A stretch of 64,000 bases of DNA from DASVCN01 sp040905665 (GTDB lineage: Bacteria > Deinococcota > Deinococci > Deinococcales > Trueperaceae). The stretch covers positions 1 to 64,000 of the forward strand of contig JBBDRD010000025.1 in NCBI GenBank assembly GCA_040905665.1, written 5' to 3'. Positions 1 to 7,030 of the stretch are shown in pieces; the first letter of the stretch is position 1, and every line of letters starts with the position of its first letter. The notes under the pieces are model-generated. The model searched no databases, was not told the DNA's origin, and saw nothing but the letters and a program-made list of their open reading frames with translations. A program made the translations under genes and the position numbers.

Positions 1-100
1 TCACACCCTCGGCACCCAACCGCATGATCGCGCCCTTACCAAACTGCCGCTCGATGGTCTGAAGTGCCGCGGAGAGCGCCCGTTCCCTGTTCACGTCCAT
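1..100 (-). CDS. recA: RecA recombinase, N-terminal fragment (gene runs off the window)
   Basis: Only the first 33 codons are present. The translation begins MDVNRERALSAALQTIERQF and continues GKGAIMRLGAEGV, the characteristic start of RecA, the ATP-dependent strand-exchange protein of homologous recombination and the SOS response. The start at 100 is chosen because a GGAGGG ribosome site lies just before it. An in-frame ATG at 112 would add four residues but would swallow that site. A good promoter lies upstream. No LexA-type operator was recognised in the short upstream region. The rest of the protein, including Walker A, is outside the window. Confidence 0.93.
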   Translation of the reverse strand, partial: MDVNRERALSAALQTIERQFGKGAIMRLGAEGV

Positions 101-165
101 GTTTCCCTCCATGATTTCGTACCGGGTCGGCGCACTTTTGGCGCATCGCCCATGAGTCACCTTAA

Positions 166-194
166 ATACTAAGGTAGACGCATCGGTTACGCAA
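166..194 (-). promoter_or_regulatory. recA promoter
   Basis: On the minus strand TTGCGT (189-194) and TAGTAT (166-171) are separated by exactly 17 nt, a sigma-70-type arrangement. Transcription would start near 159 and leave a 5' leader of about 60 nt with a GGAGGG ribosome site. Confidence 0.6.
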
Positions 195-236
195 GTGGCA
201 CTTCGATATTGCTGCCTAGAGCCAAGCGACGGCAAG

Positions 237-1142
237 CTAGAGAAACAGGTGAAGCAGCAGAAACAGCGATAGCCCTCCCGAGGCCGTCGTAACGAATCGC
301 ATTGCCCAGCCAAAGTTTCGCCGGACGTCGCCTTCTTCGAAGCGCGAGGCCCGGCGCACCAACCACAGCGCCAGCGCCAGGAAGAAAATCGCGAGGCCTC
401 CCGCCCACTCCCAACCGAGCCGAACTCCCACCCAGCCGCCGAGCAAGAGCCCGCCGGCGGCCAGCGGCAGGCAGGCGACCAACAGAGCGCGGCGAGCGCC
501 CAACATGACCGGTAGCGTGCGGTCCCCTCGCGCGCGATCCTCCTGAACCTGATAGCTCTGGCTGATCACATACAACCCGGTGACGATCAGCGCCGTGCTC
601 AGCATGCCCCACACTCCCGCCGGGCTTAGCAGGCCCTGGGGTGGAGAAACCGCGAACCAGCCCAGCGTGAAACCGACGGCTCCCTGACCAAAGGCAATAG
701 CCGCGAGCGCTGTCCCCGGATTCGCCTTGAACCGCACCGCGGGGTGCGAGTAAGCGGTGAAGATAAGGAAGAGGAACAGCCATGCGCTTAGGAACGGCAA
801 CCCTACCAGGGCCGCCGGCAGCAGCCCCAAAGCCTGGACGACGAGCGAGAAACGCAGCAGCCCGGGGTCGACCGGTGGCGGCTCGAACATCCCGCCGATG
901 GGACCCTCGTCACGGTCGTAGAAGGAGTTGAAGGCCGTGGTCCCCCCGTAGAGGAAAAGGTGCAGCGAGAGGTAGCCGAGCCAGAGACGTGGGTTCGCCG
1001 GATCACCAGCCGCGAGAAAGACGCCCCACAGGTAGATGGGGCTCAGCAGCAGATTGAACCCCAGGCGCAAATGCAGGAGATACGGGTGCCGCGAGATCGG
1101 GAAGACGCCCGTGTTCATCGCGACACGAACATCGCGGTTCAC
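237..1142 (-). CDS. UbiA-family membrane prenyltransferase, last gene of the polyketide operon
   Basis: This is a 301-residue polytopic membrane protein of the UbiA superfamily, enzymes that move an isoprenyl group from its diphosphate onto an aromatic or other lipophilic acceptor within the membrane. The first Mg-diphosphate motif reads NSFYDRDEGPIGG (residues 72-84), an unusual form of the canonical NDxxDxxxD. The second reads QEDRARGDRT, near residue 205. About eight hydrophobic segments are visible. The GTG start at 1142 lies 6 nt after the monooxygenase stop, and a downstream ATG at 1118 is the alternative. Its position at the end of a type III PKS, methyltransferase and monooxygenase operon suggests it prenylates the polyketide product. 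That substrate is inferred; a menaquinone- or chlorophyll-type role is less likely given the neighbours. Confidence 0.8.
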   Translation of the reverse strand: MNRDVRVAMNTGVFPISRHPYLLHLRLGFNLLLSPIYLWGVFLAAGDPANPRLWLGYLSLHLFLYGGTTAFNSFYDRDEGPIGGMFEPPPVDPGLLRFSLVVQALGLLPAALVGLPFLSAWLFLFLIFTAYSHPAVRFKANPGTALAAIAFGQGAVGFTLGWFAVSPPQGLLSPAGVWGMLSTALIVTGLYVISQSYQVQEDRARGDRTLPVMLGARRALLVACLPLAAGGLLLGGWVGVRLGWEWAGGLAIFFLALALWLVRRASRFEEGDVRRNFGWAMRFVTTASGGLSLFLLLHLFL

Positions 1143-1148
1143 TTCGGC

Positions 1149-2318
1149 TCACAACCCTCTCATCGTGAAATAGCGGGCAGCCGACCTGGAGAAGGCGGGC
1201 AGAAGGAGCGTCCGGGCGAAGGCCTCTCGGAGGAGCGGAGGAACTTTCTCGCCGCCGAGAAGCATATTCCGCTGCGCCCGGCGTCCCACGAGTCGCGCCC
1301 GGCGCCTCTGCAGCGCCTCGTAGCGCTTCGGTTGCCACCGATCATGAGCCCCCGCTCCCGCGTCCAGCAGCGCCAGAGCGCCCAACCAGCCGAGGTTCAT
1401 CCCCTGCCCGCCGATCGGGGAAACCACGTGGGCGGCGTCGCCGGCGAGCGACCAGTGGTGGCCGGCCAAGCTGGAGGCAAGACGCGTCTCGGCGGTAAAG
1501 GCGCTGGCCACCACGCCCGGAACAGCCTGAGGCTCGAAGCCGCTTCGCTCGCTCACCGCCTCGATCAACTGCGCCAAGTCGGGTTCGGACGGCCTCTTAG
1601 CCACGCGCGCGACCCAACGACGGCGGTCGCCGGGGAGAGGGAAGGACTCGACGACCCCTCGCCGACCCAGGAAGATAGCGGCGTCGGATGCCAGGTCAGT
1701 GGATTCGGGCAGATCGGCCATCAGGTAGTGATGATCGTGCGCTCGGCCCTCGAACTCGAGTCCGAGGGAGTTACGTGTCGTGCTGCCGCGCCCGTCGCAG
1801 CCAACCACGAAAGCGGTTTCGATGGCGCCGCTGTCGGCCAGCTCTACGCTCATCCCCCTCGGGCCGGGGCAAACTCGACTCACCTGCGCGTGGAGCAACG
1901 AACCCGGCGCCAGCTGCTCGAGCCGCTCCTCGAGCAGCGCTTCGGTGACTCCCTGGGGCAGCGACAGCACGAAGGGAAAGGGCCCAGGGCAACCGGCCAG
2001 GGAGAGCGAACCCACCGGCCGCCTGTCAACGAAGAGTCGAGCCCTTCTGATGGCAACGCCGCAATCGATCAGCGGCCGTGCGGCGTCGATCAGGGCTAGC
2101 GCCTCCAAGGCGGGCGGATGGACGCCTATCGAACGCGAGCTGCGGCCAGGCGCTACCTGAGCGTCTAGTCTTTTGCCCAAAGCCGAGGGGCGCTTGCCGG
2201 GCACCGCCCCGATACCCGCTGCTCCCTCCAGTACCATCACCTCCCGACCGCGCTGGGCGAGGAGGCAGGCCAAAAACAGGCCCACGGGACCGGCGCCCAC
2301 TATTACCAGCGGCGTCAT
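1149..2318 (-). CDS. FAD-dependent aromatic-hydroxylase-type monooxygenase
   Basis: This is a 389-residue single-component flavoprotein of the class A monooxygenase fold, which uses NAD(P)H and O2 to hydroxylate aromatic rings. It shows the N-terminal Rossmann motif VIVGAGPVGL at residues 4-13, a central GCDGRGSTTR (the DG motif) and a C-terminal GDAAHVVSPIGGQGMNLG that contacts the FAD ribityl chain. The ATG at 2318 overlaps the methyltransferase TGA (ATGA), so translation is coupled; a longer in-frame reading to 2369 would only run into the preceding gene. In Streptomyces srsABC-type loci a flavoprotein hydroxylates alkylresorcinols to quinols, and an equivalent step is inferred here. Geranylgeranyl-reductase-like enzymes share parts of the fold and are the main alternative. 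Confidence 0.82.
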   Translation of the reverse strand: MTPLVIVGAGPVGLFLACLLAQRGREVMVLEGAAGIGAVPGKRPSALGKRLDAQVAPGRSSRSIGVHPPALEALALIDAARPLIDCGVAIRRARLFVDRRPVGSLSLAGCPGPFPFVLSLPQGVTEALLEERLEQLAPGSLLHAQVSRVCPGPRGMSVELADSGAIETAFVVGCDGRGSTTRNSLGLEFEGRAHDHHYLMADLPESTDLASDAAIFLGRRGVVESFPLPGDRRRWVARVAKRPSEPDLAQLIEAVSERSGFEPQAVPGVVASAFTAETRLASSLAGHHWSLAGDAAHVVSPIGGQGMNLGWLGALALLDAGAGAHDRWQPKRYEALQRRRARLVGRRAQRNMLLGGEKVPPLLREAFARTLLLPAFSRSAARYFTMRGL

Positions 2319-2989
2319 GCTTCGAAGAGGGCGAGGTTGCGAAAGGGGGAAAGCCTCTCGACTCGCCAACCGGCAGGCGCCACGGCGCGAAGCTCGGCAG
2401 AGGTGAACGAGCGGCGGATGGAACGGAGACCGTCCTCGACGATGAAGGAGTTACGGAACAGCGGCCGGGTGAGGCCAAACGCCAGCCAGGCGGCCGGATG
2501 CCTACGAAGATCATTATGAACGGCGATCCGGCGGCTGAGCAGCGCCGTCGTATCGAGGAAGCCGGACAAACACTCCTCGGGCAGGTGGTGCAACAGGTGG
2601 TTGGAGACCACGTAGTCGAAGTGGCGCCCGCGTGACAACAACTCTTCGGCCGTCGCCTGCAGGTACTCGACACCCTCGACTTGCCGTCGCGAACGAGCGA
2701 ACTCCAACGCCCGCGGATCCGGGTCGATTCCGGTGACCCTTACCGGTTGCCTTGCGGCTATCGCCCAGCGCGCCAGATTGCGACTTAGGTCGCCGCCACC
2801 GCAGCCCACGTCGAGAATCGTGCAGCCGGGTTCGAGTCCCGGCGCCAGATAGCGCCTGAACACCCTTTCCCACCCACTCACCATCCGGTTGATCAGGGCG
2901 AACTGAGCGTAGGTGTTGCGTAGCCACAATGGATCGCAGTTCGGATCATCCATCTGCTCCGGGAGGTCGGTGGCACGCTTTTGGAGCAT
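2315..2989 (-). CDS. Class I SAM-dependent methyltransferase in the polyketide operon
   Basis: The 224-residue protein carries motif I ILDVGCGGGDLSRNLARW near residues 58-75, then GIDPDPRALEFA and the post-motif SNHLLHHLP typical of small-molecule methyltransferases. The ATG at 2989 is preferred because it gives MLQKRATDLPEQMDDPN, a plausible N-terminus, and lies 5 nt after the PKS stop. A TTG at 2998 that overlaps the PKS TGA (TTGA) is the alternative. Its likely role is O- or C-methylation of the aromatic polyketide made by the upstream synthase, inferred from the operon order. The residues do not reveal the substrate. Confidence 0.82.
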   Translation of the reverse strand: MLQKRATDLPEQMDDPNCDPLWLRNTYAQFALINRMVSGWERVFRRYLAPGLEPGCTILDVGCGGGDLSRNLARWAIAARQPVRVTGIDPDPRALEFARSRRQVEGVEYLQATAEELLSRGRHFDYVVSNHLLHHLPEECLSGFLDTTALLSRRIAVHNDLRRHPAAWLAFGLTRPLFRNSFIVEDGLRSIRRSFTSAELRAVAPAGWRVERLSPFRNLALFEA

Positions 2990-2994
2990 GAGGA

Positions 2995-4095
2995 TCAACC
3001 TGTACGAGTGAACATGGCGCTTTCCACGCTAAGACCGGGACCGAAGGCGACCGAAACGAGCGACGGGTCTCCCTCGAACGCTTCGTCCAGCAACCTCTCA
3101 AGTACGAACAGCACGGTAGCGCTCGACATGTTGCCGTACTCGGCGAGCACCTCGCGTGAGGCGTGAAGTGCGTTCGGGTCGAGGCACAGCGCGCCCTCCA
3201 CTCGGTCCAGGATCGCGCGCCCCCCCGGGTGTACCGCCCAGCTGCCGATCTCCTTGGGCCCTTTACCGCTCGACTCGAAAAGTGGCGCCAATGCGCCATG
3301 AACCTCCTCCTCGACCACTTGCGGCAGGCGGCTCGATAGAACCATCTCGAAACCGGTGTCGCCTATCGTCCAGGCCATCTCACCCGCACGGTCGCGAGCC
3401 AAAGCACTGGCGAAGGTATCGAGCCGTAATCCGGCGCCCTCCGGCTCCTCGGAACTCACGATCGCAGCTGCGCAGCCATCGGCGAAGACAGAGGCGGCCA
3501 GCAGGCTGTCGGTGTCACCCGCAGCCTGCAGGTGCAGGGTACACAACTCCACCGACACAACCAGCACGACGGCACCGGGGTCGGCCAGACAAAGGGCACG
3601 GGCCAGACGCAGCGCCGGAAAGGCGCCGTAACAGCCCATGAAGCCCAAGTGGTAGCGCTCCACGCTGCCCTTGAGCCCCAGCGCGTCGACCAGCTCGACA
3701 TCCGGTCCCGGGGCGAAGAAACCGGTGCATGAGACTGTGATCACATGAGTGACGTCGGTAGGCCCGATGCCGGGGGCGCGGGCGAGCGCCTTACCGGCCG
3801 CGCAACCGGTAAGTTCACCCGCCTCGGAGGCGTAGAGGCTGTTGCGCTGTGCTGTCCCCGGCACGAGAAAGCGCCGCTCGGCGGGGTCGTAGAAGAAGCC
3901 TCCCGAATCGCCTGGGAGGAAATCCGGCACCACACTGTGGCGTTTACTGATCGCCGAGGCACGGTAGATGCCGGTAAGCAGTCGCCCCGTCCGGCGATCG
4001 CCACCGTGCCACTCCTTCATCACCTCGAGAATCTCGCTCTGACTGTAGCTGACCGGTGGGACGGCGCTGGCCACGGCGTTCAGATAAGCTGGCAT
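2995..4095 (-). CDS. Type III polyketide synthase (chalcone/stilbene synthase fold)
   Basis: This is a 366-residue homodimeric-type ketosynthase that would extend an acyl-CoA starter with malonyl-CoA and cyclise the chain to an alkylresorcinol or pyrone. The complete catalytic triad is visible: Cys123 in VSCTGFFAPGPD, His289 in WAVHPGGRA and Asn322 in EYGNMSSATV. Length and motif spacing match bacterial type III synthases. It is first in an operon with a methyltransferase, a flavin monooxygenase and a UbiA prenyltransferase, all translationally coupled or nearly so. Only a TATTAT box 5 nt upstream is seen before the ATG, so the mRNA is probably leaderless. The starter unit (probably fatty acyl) and the chain length cannot be read from sequence. 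Confidence 0.93.
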   Translation of the reverse strand: MPAYLNAVASAVPPVSYSQSEILEVMKEWHGGDRRTGRLLTGIYRASAISKRHSVVPDFLPGDSGGFFYDPAERRFLVPGTAQRNSLYASEAGELTGCAAGKALARAPGIGPTDVTHVITVSCTGFFAPGPDVELVDALGLKGSVERYHLGFMGCYGAFPALRLARALCLADPGAVVLVVSVELCTLHLQAAGDTDSLLAASVFADGCAAAIVSSEEPEGAGLRLDTFASALARDRAGEMAWTIGDTGFEMVLSSRLPQVVEEEVHGALAPLFESSGKGPKEIGSWAVHPGGRAILDRVEGALCLDPNALHASREVLAEYGNMSSATVLFVLERLLDEAFEGDPSLVSVAFGPGLSVESAMFTRTG

Positions 4096-4100
4096 GGTTC

Positions 4101-4106
4101 ATAATA
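4101..4106 (-). promoter_or_regulatory. Leaderless -10 box of the polyketide operon
   Basis: TATTAT on the minus strand ends 5 nt before the PKS ATG at 4095, with no ribosome-binding site between. This fits transcription starting at or next to the start codon. No convincing -35 box is seen. Confidence 0.5.
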
Positions 4107-4157
4107 CGGACGCCTGACGATGGCGTTTGGTGCCTGCGGCTCAAGTTGATAACGACC

Positions 4158-5909
4158 TCAAGCCAAGGGGTAGCCACCTCGCTCGTAGACGGCACTGGCG
4201 GCTTCACGACGCAGCTCGATCAGATCACAGCCATGCTCGGGCAAATGCACTGCCAGCGCCGCTAGATGATCCGCACCCCCGGGAACCCTCCGCAGCGCTT
4301 CGGTGGCCAACATCCGTCCCTGATCAACCGCTTCCAAGGCGTATATCTGCGCCAGCAGTGCGGCCTGCTCACCCGCTTTCCCCGCCAGCAGCCTTTCGGC
4401 TCGCAGCAAGCCGGAATCGGCCAGATAGGTCAAGGCCACCATGTCTGCCGCTCGAGCCAGGATCTCCTGCTCCGCCTCCAGCCGTTCACCGTATATGAGG
4501 GCGGCGGCTGTGGCCACCAACAACGCGCCTCTCTTCAGTCCCTCCACCGCCAACGCGGCTTCGCCGATCGACGCCGGTACATCCGGCTGTTGGGCCGGCT
4601 TGCCCTGCAGGGCCGCCTGACCGGCGCTCATCAGGTCGAGCCTTCCGCTCATGGCGCGCTTGAGAAGCTGGCCGGTCACCAGCAGTCGGTTGATTTCACT
4701 GGTTCCTTCGAAGATCCGATTGATTCGCGCGTTTCGGTAAGCCAGCTCGACCGGATACTCGGCGCTATAACCGTTTCCGCCGAAGATCTGCAGCGCCTCG
4801 TCTATGACCTCGTCGAGAATCTCGGAGCCATAGACCTTGATGAGCGAGTACTCGATGATGTATTCGTCCAGCGCGCTCAACCTCTGATTGTCGCTTTCAC
4901 AGCCGACCAGCCGCCGGTCCACTTCGCCCGCCACCCGGTAAACCGCGCTCTCCAGCGCAAAGATGTGGGCCGCCATGCCGCCGATCTTCTCTCGGATGAG
5001 CCCGAACTCGGCTATCGGACGGCCAAACTGTTCGCGTTCCTGAGCATACCCGGACGCGAGTCGCAGCATCTCCTTGCTCCCGCCAACTGCCCCGGCGGCG
5101 AGCTTGAGTCTGCCCAGGTTGAGGATCGAGAAGGCTATCTTGTGCCCCTTTCCGATCTCACCAAGTACGTTCTCGATCGGCACCCGGACATCGTCGAGGA
5201 TCAGCTGACGCGTCGACGAGCCCTTGATGCCCAGCTTCCGCTCCTCGGCGCCAAACCCCAAGCCCTCGGTTTCACGTTCGACCAGAAAGGCGGTGAACCG
5301 CTCGCCATCGACCTGGGCGAAGACGATGAACAGGTCGGCGAAACCGGCGTTGGTGATCCACATCTTGCTGCCGTTCAGGCGGTATTCGCGGCCGTCTTCG
5401 CTCAAGAGGGCGCGCGTCTTTGCCGCCCGAGCATCGGAGCCCGAGCCCGGCTCGGTGAGGCAGTAGGCGGCGACCCACTCCCCCGAGGCGAGCCGCGGCA
5501 GATAGACCGACTTTTGCTCCTCGCTGCCAAAGTAGACTATCGGCAGAGTGCCAATGCAGGTGTGAGCGTTGAAGGTGACGTTGAAGGAGCCGGAGGCGGA
5601 CAGCTTCTCGGCGACAAGCAACGAGGCGGTCTTGGTCAGCTGGAGGCCGCCGAACTCCTCCGGGACGTCGATGCCCAATAGGCCGAGCTCCCCGGCAGTG
5701 CGGAGCTTCTTACGGCTCAGCTCGTAATCCAAACCTTCCAGCGCCTCGAAGTCGGGAAGGATCTCGCGTTCTACGAACTGCCGGGCGCTCTGCCCCACCA
5801 TGCGTAACTCATCATCGAAGGCCTCCGGCACCTGTATCTCGCTCGCCGGATGACACTCGATCAGGAAACTCCCCCCGGCCTTGGCCCCCTCGAGCGGGCT
5901 TACCGTCAT
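4158..5909 (-). CDS. Long-form acyl-CoA dehydrogenase
   Basis: This FAD enzyme performs the first step of beta-oxidation, the alpha-beta dehydrogenation of acyl-CoA to trans-2-enoyl-CoA. At 583 residues it is about 200 longer than short-chain types and resembles very-long-chain or Bacillus-type enzymes with a C-terminal helical extension. Visible motifs are CLTEPGSGSDARA (substrate and FAD loop), GSKMWITNAG, and RINRIFEGTSEINRLL, whose Glu is the expected catalytic base. The ATG at 5909 is preferred over an in-frame extension to 5999 because GAGGAGGGG lies just before it. A TATACT box lies at 6003-6008. It is downstream of an SDR gene in the same direction, though the 139-nt gap suggests separate transcription. 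Confidence 0.9.
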   Translation of the reverse strand: MTVSPLEGAKAGGSFLIECHPASEIQVPEAFDDELRMVGQSARQFVEREILPDFEALEGLDYELSRKKLRTAGELGLLGIDVPEEFGGLQLTKTASLLVAEKLSASGSFNVTFNAHTCIGTLPIVYFGSEEQKSVYLPRLASGEWVAAYCLTEPGSGSDARAAKTRALLSEDGREYRLNGSKMWITNAGFADLFIVFAQVDGERFTAFLVERETEGLGFGAEERKLGIKGSSTRQLILDDVRVPIENVLGEIGKGHKIAFSILNLGRLKLAAGAVGGSKEMLRLASGYAQEREQFGRPIAEFGLIREKIGGMAAHIFALESAVYRVAGEVDRRLVGCESDNQRLSALDEYIIEYSLIKVYGSEILDEVIDEALQIFGGNGYSAEYPVELAYRNARINRIFEGTSEINRLLVTGQLLKRAMSGRLDLMSAGQAALQGKPAQQPDVPASIGEAALAVEGLKRGALLVATAAALIYGERLEAEQEILARAADMVALTYLADSGLLRAERLLAGKAGEQAALLAQIYALEAVDQGRMLATEALRRVPGGADHLAALAVHLPEHGCDLIELRREAASAVYERGGYPLA

Positions 5910-6002
5910 CGCATCCCCTCCTCGACCGCTTCCCTGTTGCTCGATGCGCAGCGGGCCACAATGCACCCGCAAGGCACGCCACAAGCGTTTCGATGGCACC
6001 TA

Positions 6003-6008
6003 AGTATA
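6003..6008 (-). promoter_or_regulatory. Candidate -10 box for the acyl-CoA dehydrogenase
   Basis: TATACT on the minus strand about 95 nt before the start at 5909. The upstream -35 position has no clear consensus, so this is a weak assignment. Confidence 0.35.
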
Positions 6009-6048
6009 AGGACCGCAGCGGCCGCTCGCGCTCATCAACTCACGGCAT

Positions 6049-6810
6049 TCAGAGCAGGCCGAGTGTTGCCCCTCCATCGGGAACGATAGTTTGGCCCGTG
6101 ATATAGGCGGCCGCGCGAGAGGCAAGGTAGACGACGAGCGAAGCGACCTCCTCCGGTGTGCCGAACCTACCCGCCGGAATCGTCGCCAGCAGCCTTTCCT
6201 TTGCCTGCTCGTCAGTGAACAGCTCTTCCAGCCGCTCTGTAGCGGTGTAGCCGGGCCCCACATTATTGACGGTGACGCCATCGGCGGCGATCTCGGCCGA
6301 AAGCGTCTTGGCGAAACCGGTAACCGCGGCGCGGTAGGCGTTGGAGAGGGCCAGGTTCTGCACCGGTTGCTTTACGGTTAGGGAGGTCACGTTGATGATC
6401 CGCCCCCACCTCGCCGAGCGCATCGAAGGCAGCGCCTCGCGAGCGAGCCGCACGGCCGACATGAGGGTGAGGTCGAAGCCCTTTGCCCACTGCTCCTCGG
6501 TGAGTACGCTCGCCCTCCCCGCCGGCGGTCCCCCGGCATTCACCACCAGTATCTGCGGGTCGCCAACGGACTCGCGCACGCTCCGGAACAGTGCGATAAC
6601 CTGGTCCGGATCGCTAACGTCGGCAGTCACAGCGGTGACCTCGCCACCCCTGGCCGCAAGCGAATCCGCCGCCCGCGCCAACTCCGTTTCGTTGCGAGCC
6701 GCGAGCGCCAGGCGGACCCCCTCGTCCACCAACGCCGAAGCAACTGCGAACCCTATACCGCGAGAGCCTCCGGTTACCAATGCGACCTTGCCTTTGATAT
6801 CGAGATCCAT
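6049..6810 (-). CDS. SDR-family oxidoreductase with a non-canonical active site
   Basis: The 253-residue Rossmann protein has the cofactor motif VTGGSRGIG near residues 11-19 and a normal SDR C-terminus (PEEVASLVVYLAS, then ITGQTIVPDGG). Aligned with FabG-type reductases, the catalytic Ser is kept in NVTSL, but the YxxxK pair is replaced: in LALSNAYRAAV the Tyr position is Ser and the Lys position is Arg. This matches a known divergent reductase-like SDR subgroup that lacks a perfect tetrad, so its catalytic activity is uncertain. The ATG at 6810 follows a TAGAAT box by 5 nt; longer readings run through the assembly gap and are rejected. The substrate is unknown. Confidence 0.85.
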   Translation of the reverse strand: MDLDIKGKVALVTGGSRGIGFAVASALVDEGVRLALAARNETELARAADSLAARGGEVTAVTADVSDPDQVIALFRSVRESVGDPQILVVNAGGPPAGRASVLTEEQWAKGFDLTLMSAVRLAREALPSMRSARWGRIINVTSLTVKQPVQNLALSNAYRAAVTGFAKTLSAEIAADGVTVNNVGPGYTATERLEELFTDEQAKERLLATIPAGRFGTPEEVASLVVYLASRAAAYITGQTIVPDGGATLGLL

Positions 6811-6815
6811 GGTCG

Positions 6816-6821
6816 ATTCTA
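6816..6821 (-). promoter_or_regulatory. Leaderless -10 box of the SDR gene
   Basis: TAGAAT on the minus strand lies 5 nt before the ATG at 6810, with no ribosome site between. Confidence 0.45.
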
Positions 6822-6852
6822 CCGAGGCGGCGCCGCCGTGAGCTTGAGCTCG

Positions 6853-6862
6853 NNNNNNNNNN
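6853..6862. other. Assembly gap (10 N)
   Basis: Ten ambiguous bases are followed directly by seven G then seven C (6863-6876). This looks like a scaffold join with a poor-quality edge, so the true distance between the SDR and peptidase genes is unknown. Nothing recognisable is seen in 6877-7017. Confidence 0.95.
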
Positions 6863-7017
6863 GGGGGGGCCCCCCCAAGTCCTGGCATCCGCTGCCATGC
6901 ATTGCCACAACCGGCGCCTGACTCCACGTCCTCCTCGAGGCACACATCGATGTGACGCTTCTCACGACCACCGCTTACCTGTTGAGAATAGCGCAGCCCC
7001 CGGGGCACACCCGAACT

Positions 7018-7023
7018 TATAAT
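7018..7023 (+). promoter_or_regulatory. Leaderless -10 box of the first S8 peptidase
   Basis: A perfect TATAAT ends 7 nt before the GTG start at 7031. There is no ribosome site and no clear -35 box. Confidence 0.55.
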
Positions 7024-7030
7024 CCCGCCC

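Noticed and set aside
960..2099. Long plus-strand ORF of 379 codons
   Set aside because: It is the antisense shadow of the monooxygenase; its translation is low-complexity Arg/Pro/Ala text without motifs.
2819..2845. A tRNA T-arm-like sequence (CCGGGTTCGAGTCCCGG) on the plus strand
   Set aside because: It lies inside the methyltransferase coding region, encodes conserved residues before motif I, and no acceptor, D or anticodon arm can be drawn around it.
4266..5681. Long plus-strand ORF of 471 codons
   Set aside because: It lies antisense to the acyl-CoA dehydrogenase, which has all family motifs; the ORF reflects high G+C codon bias.
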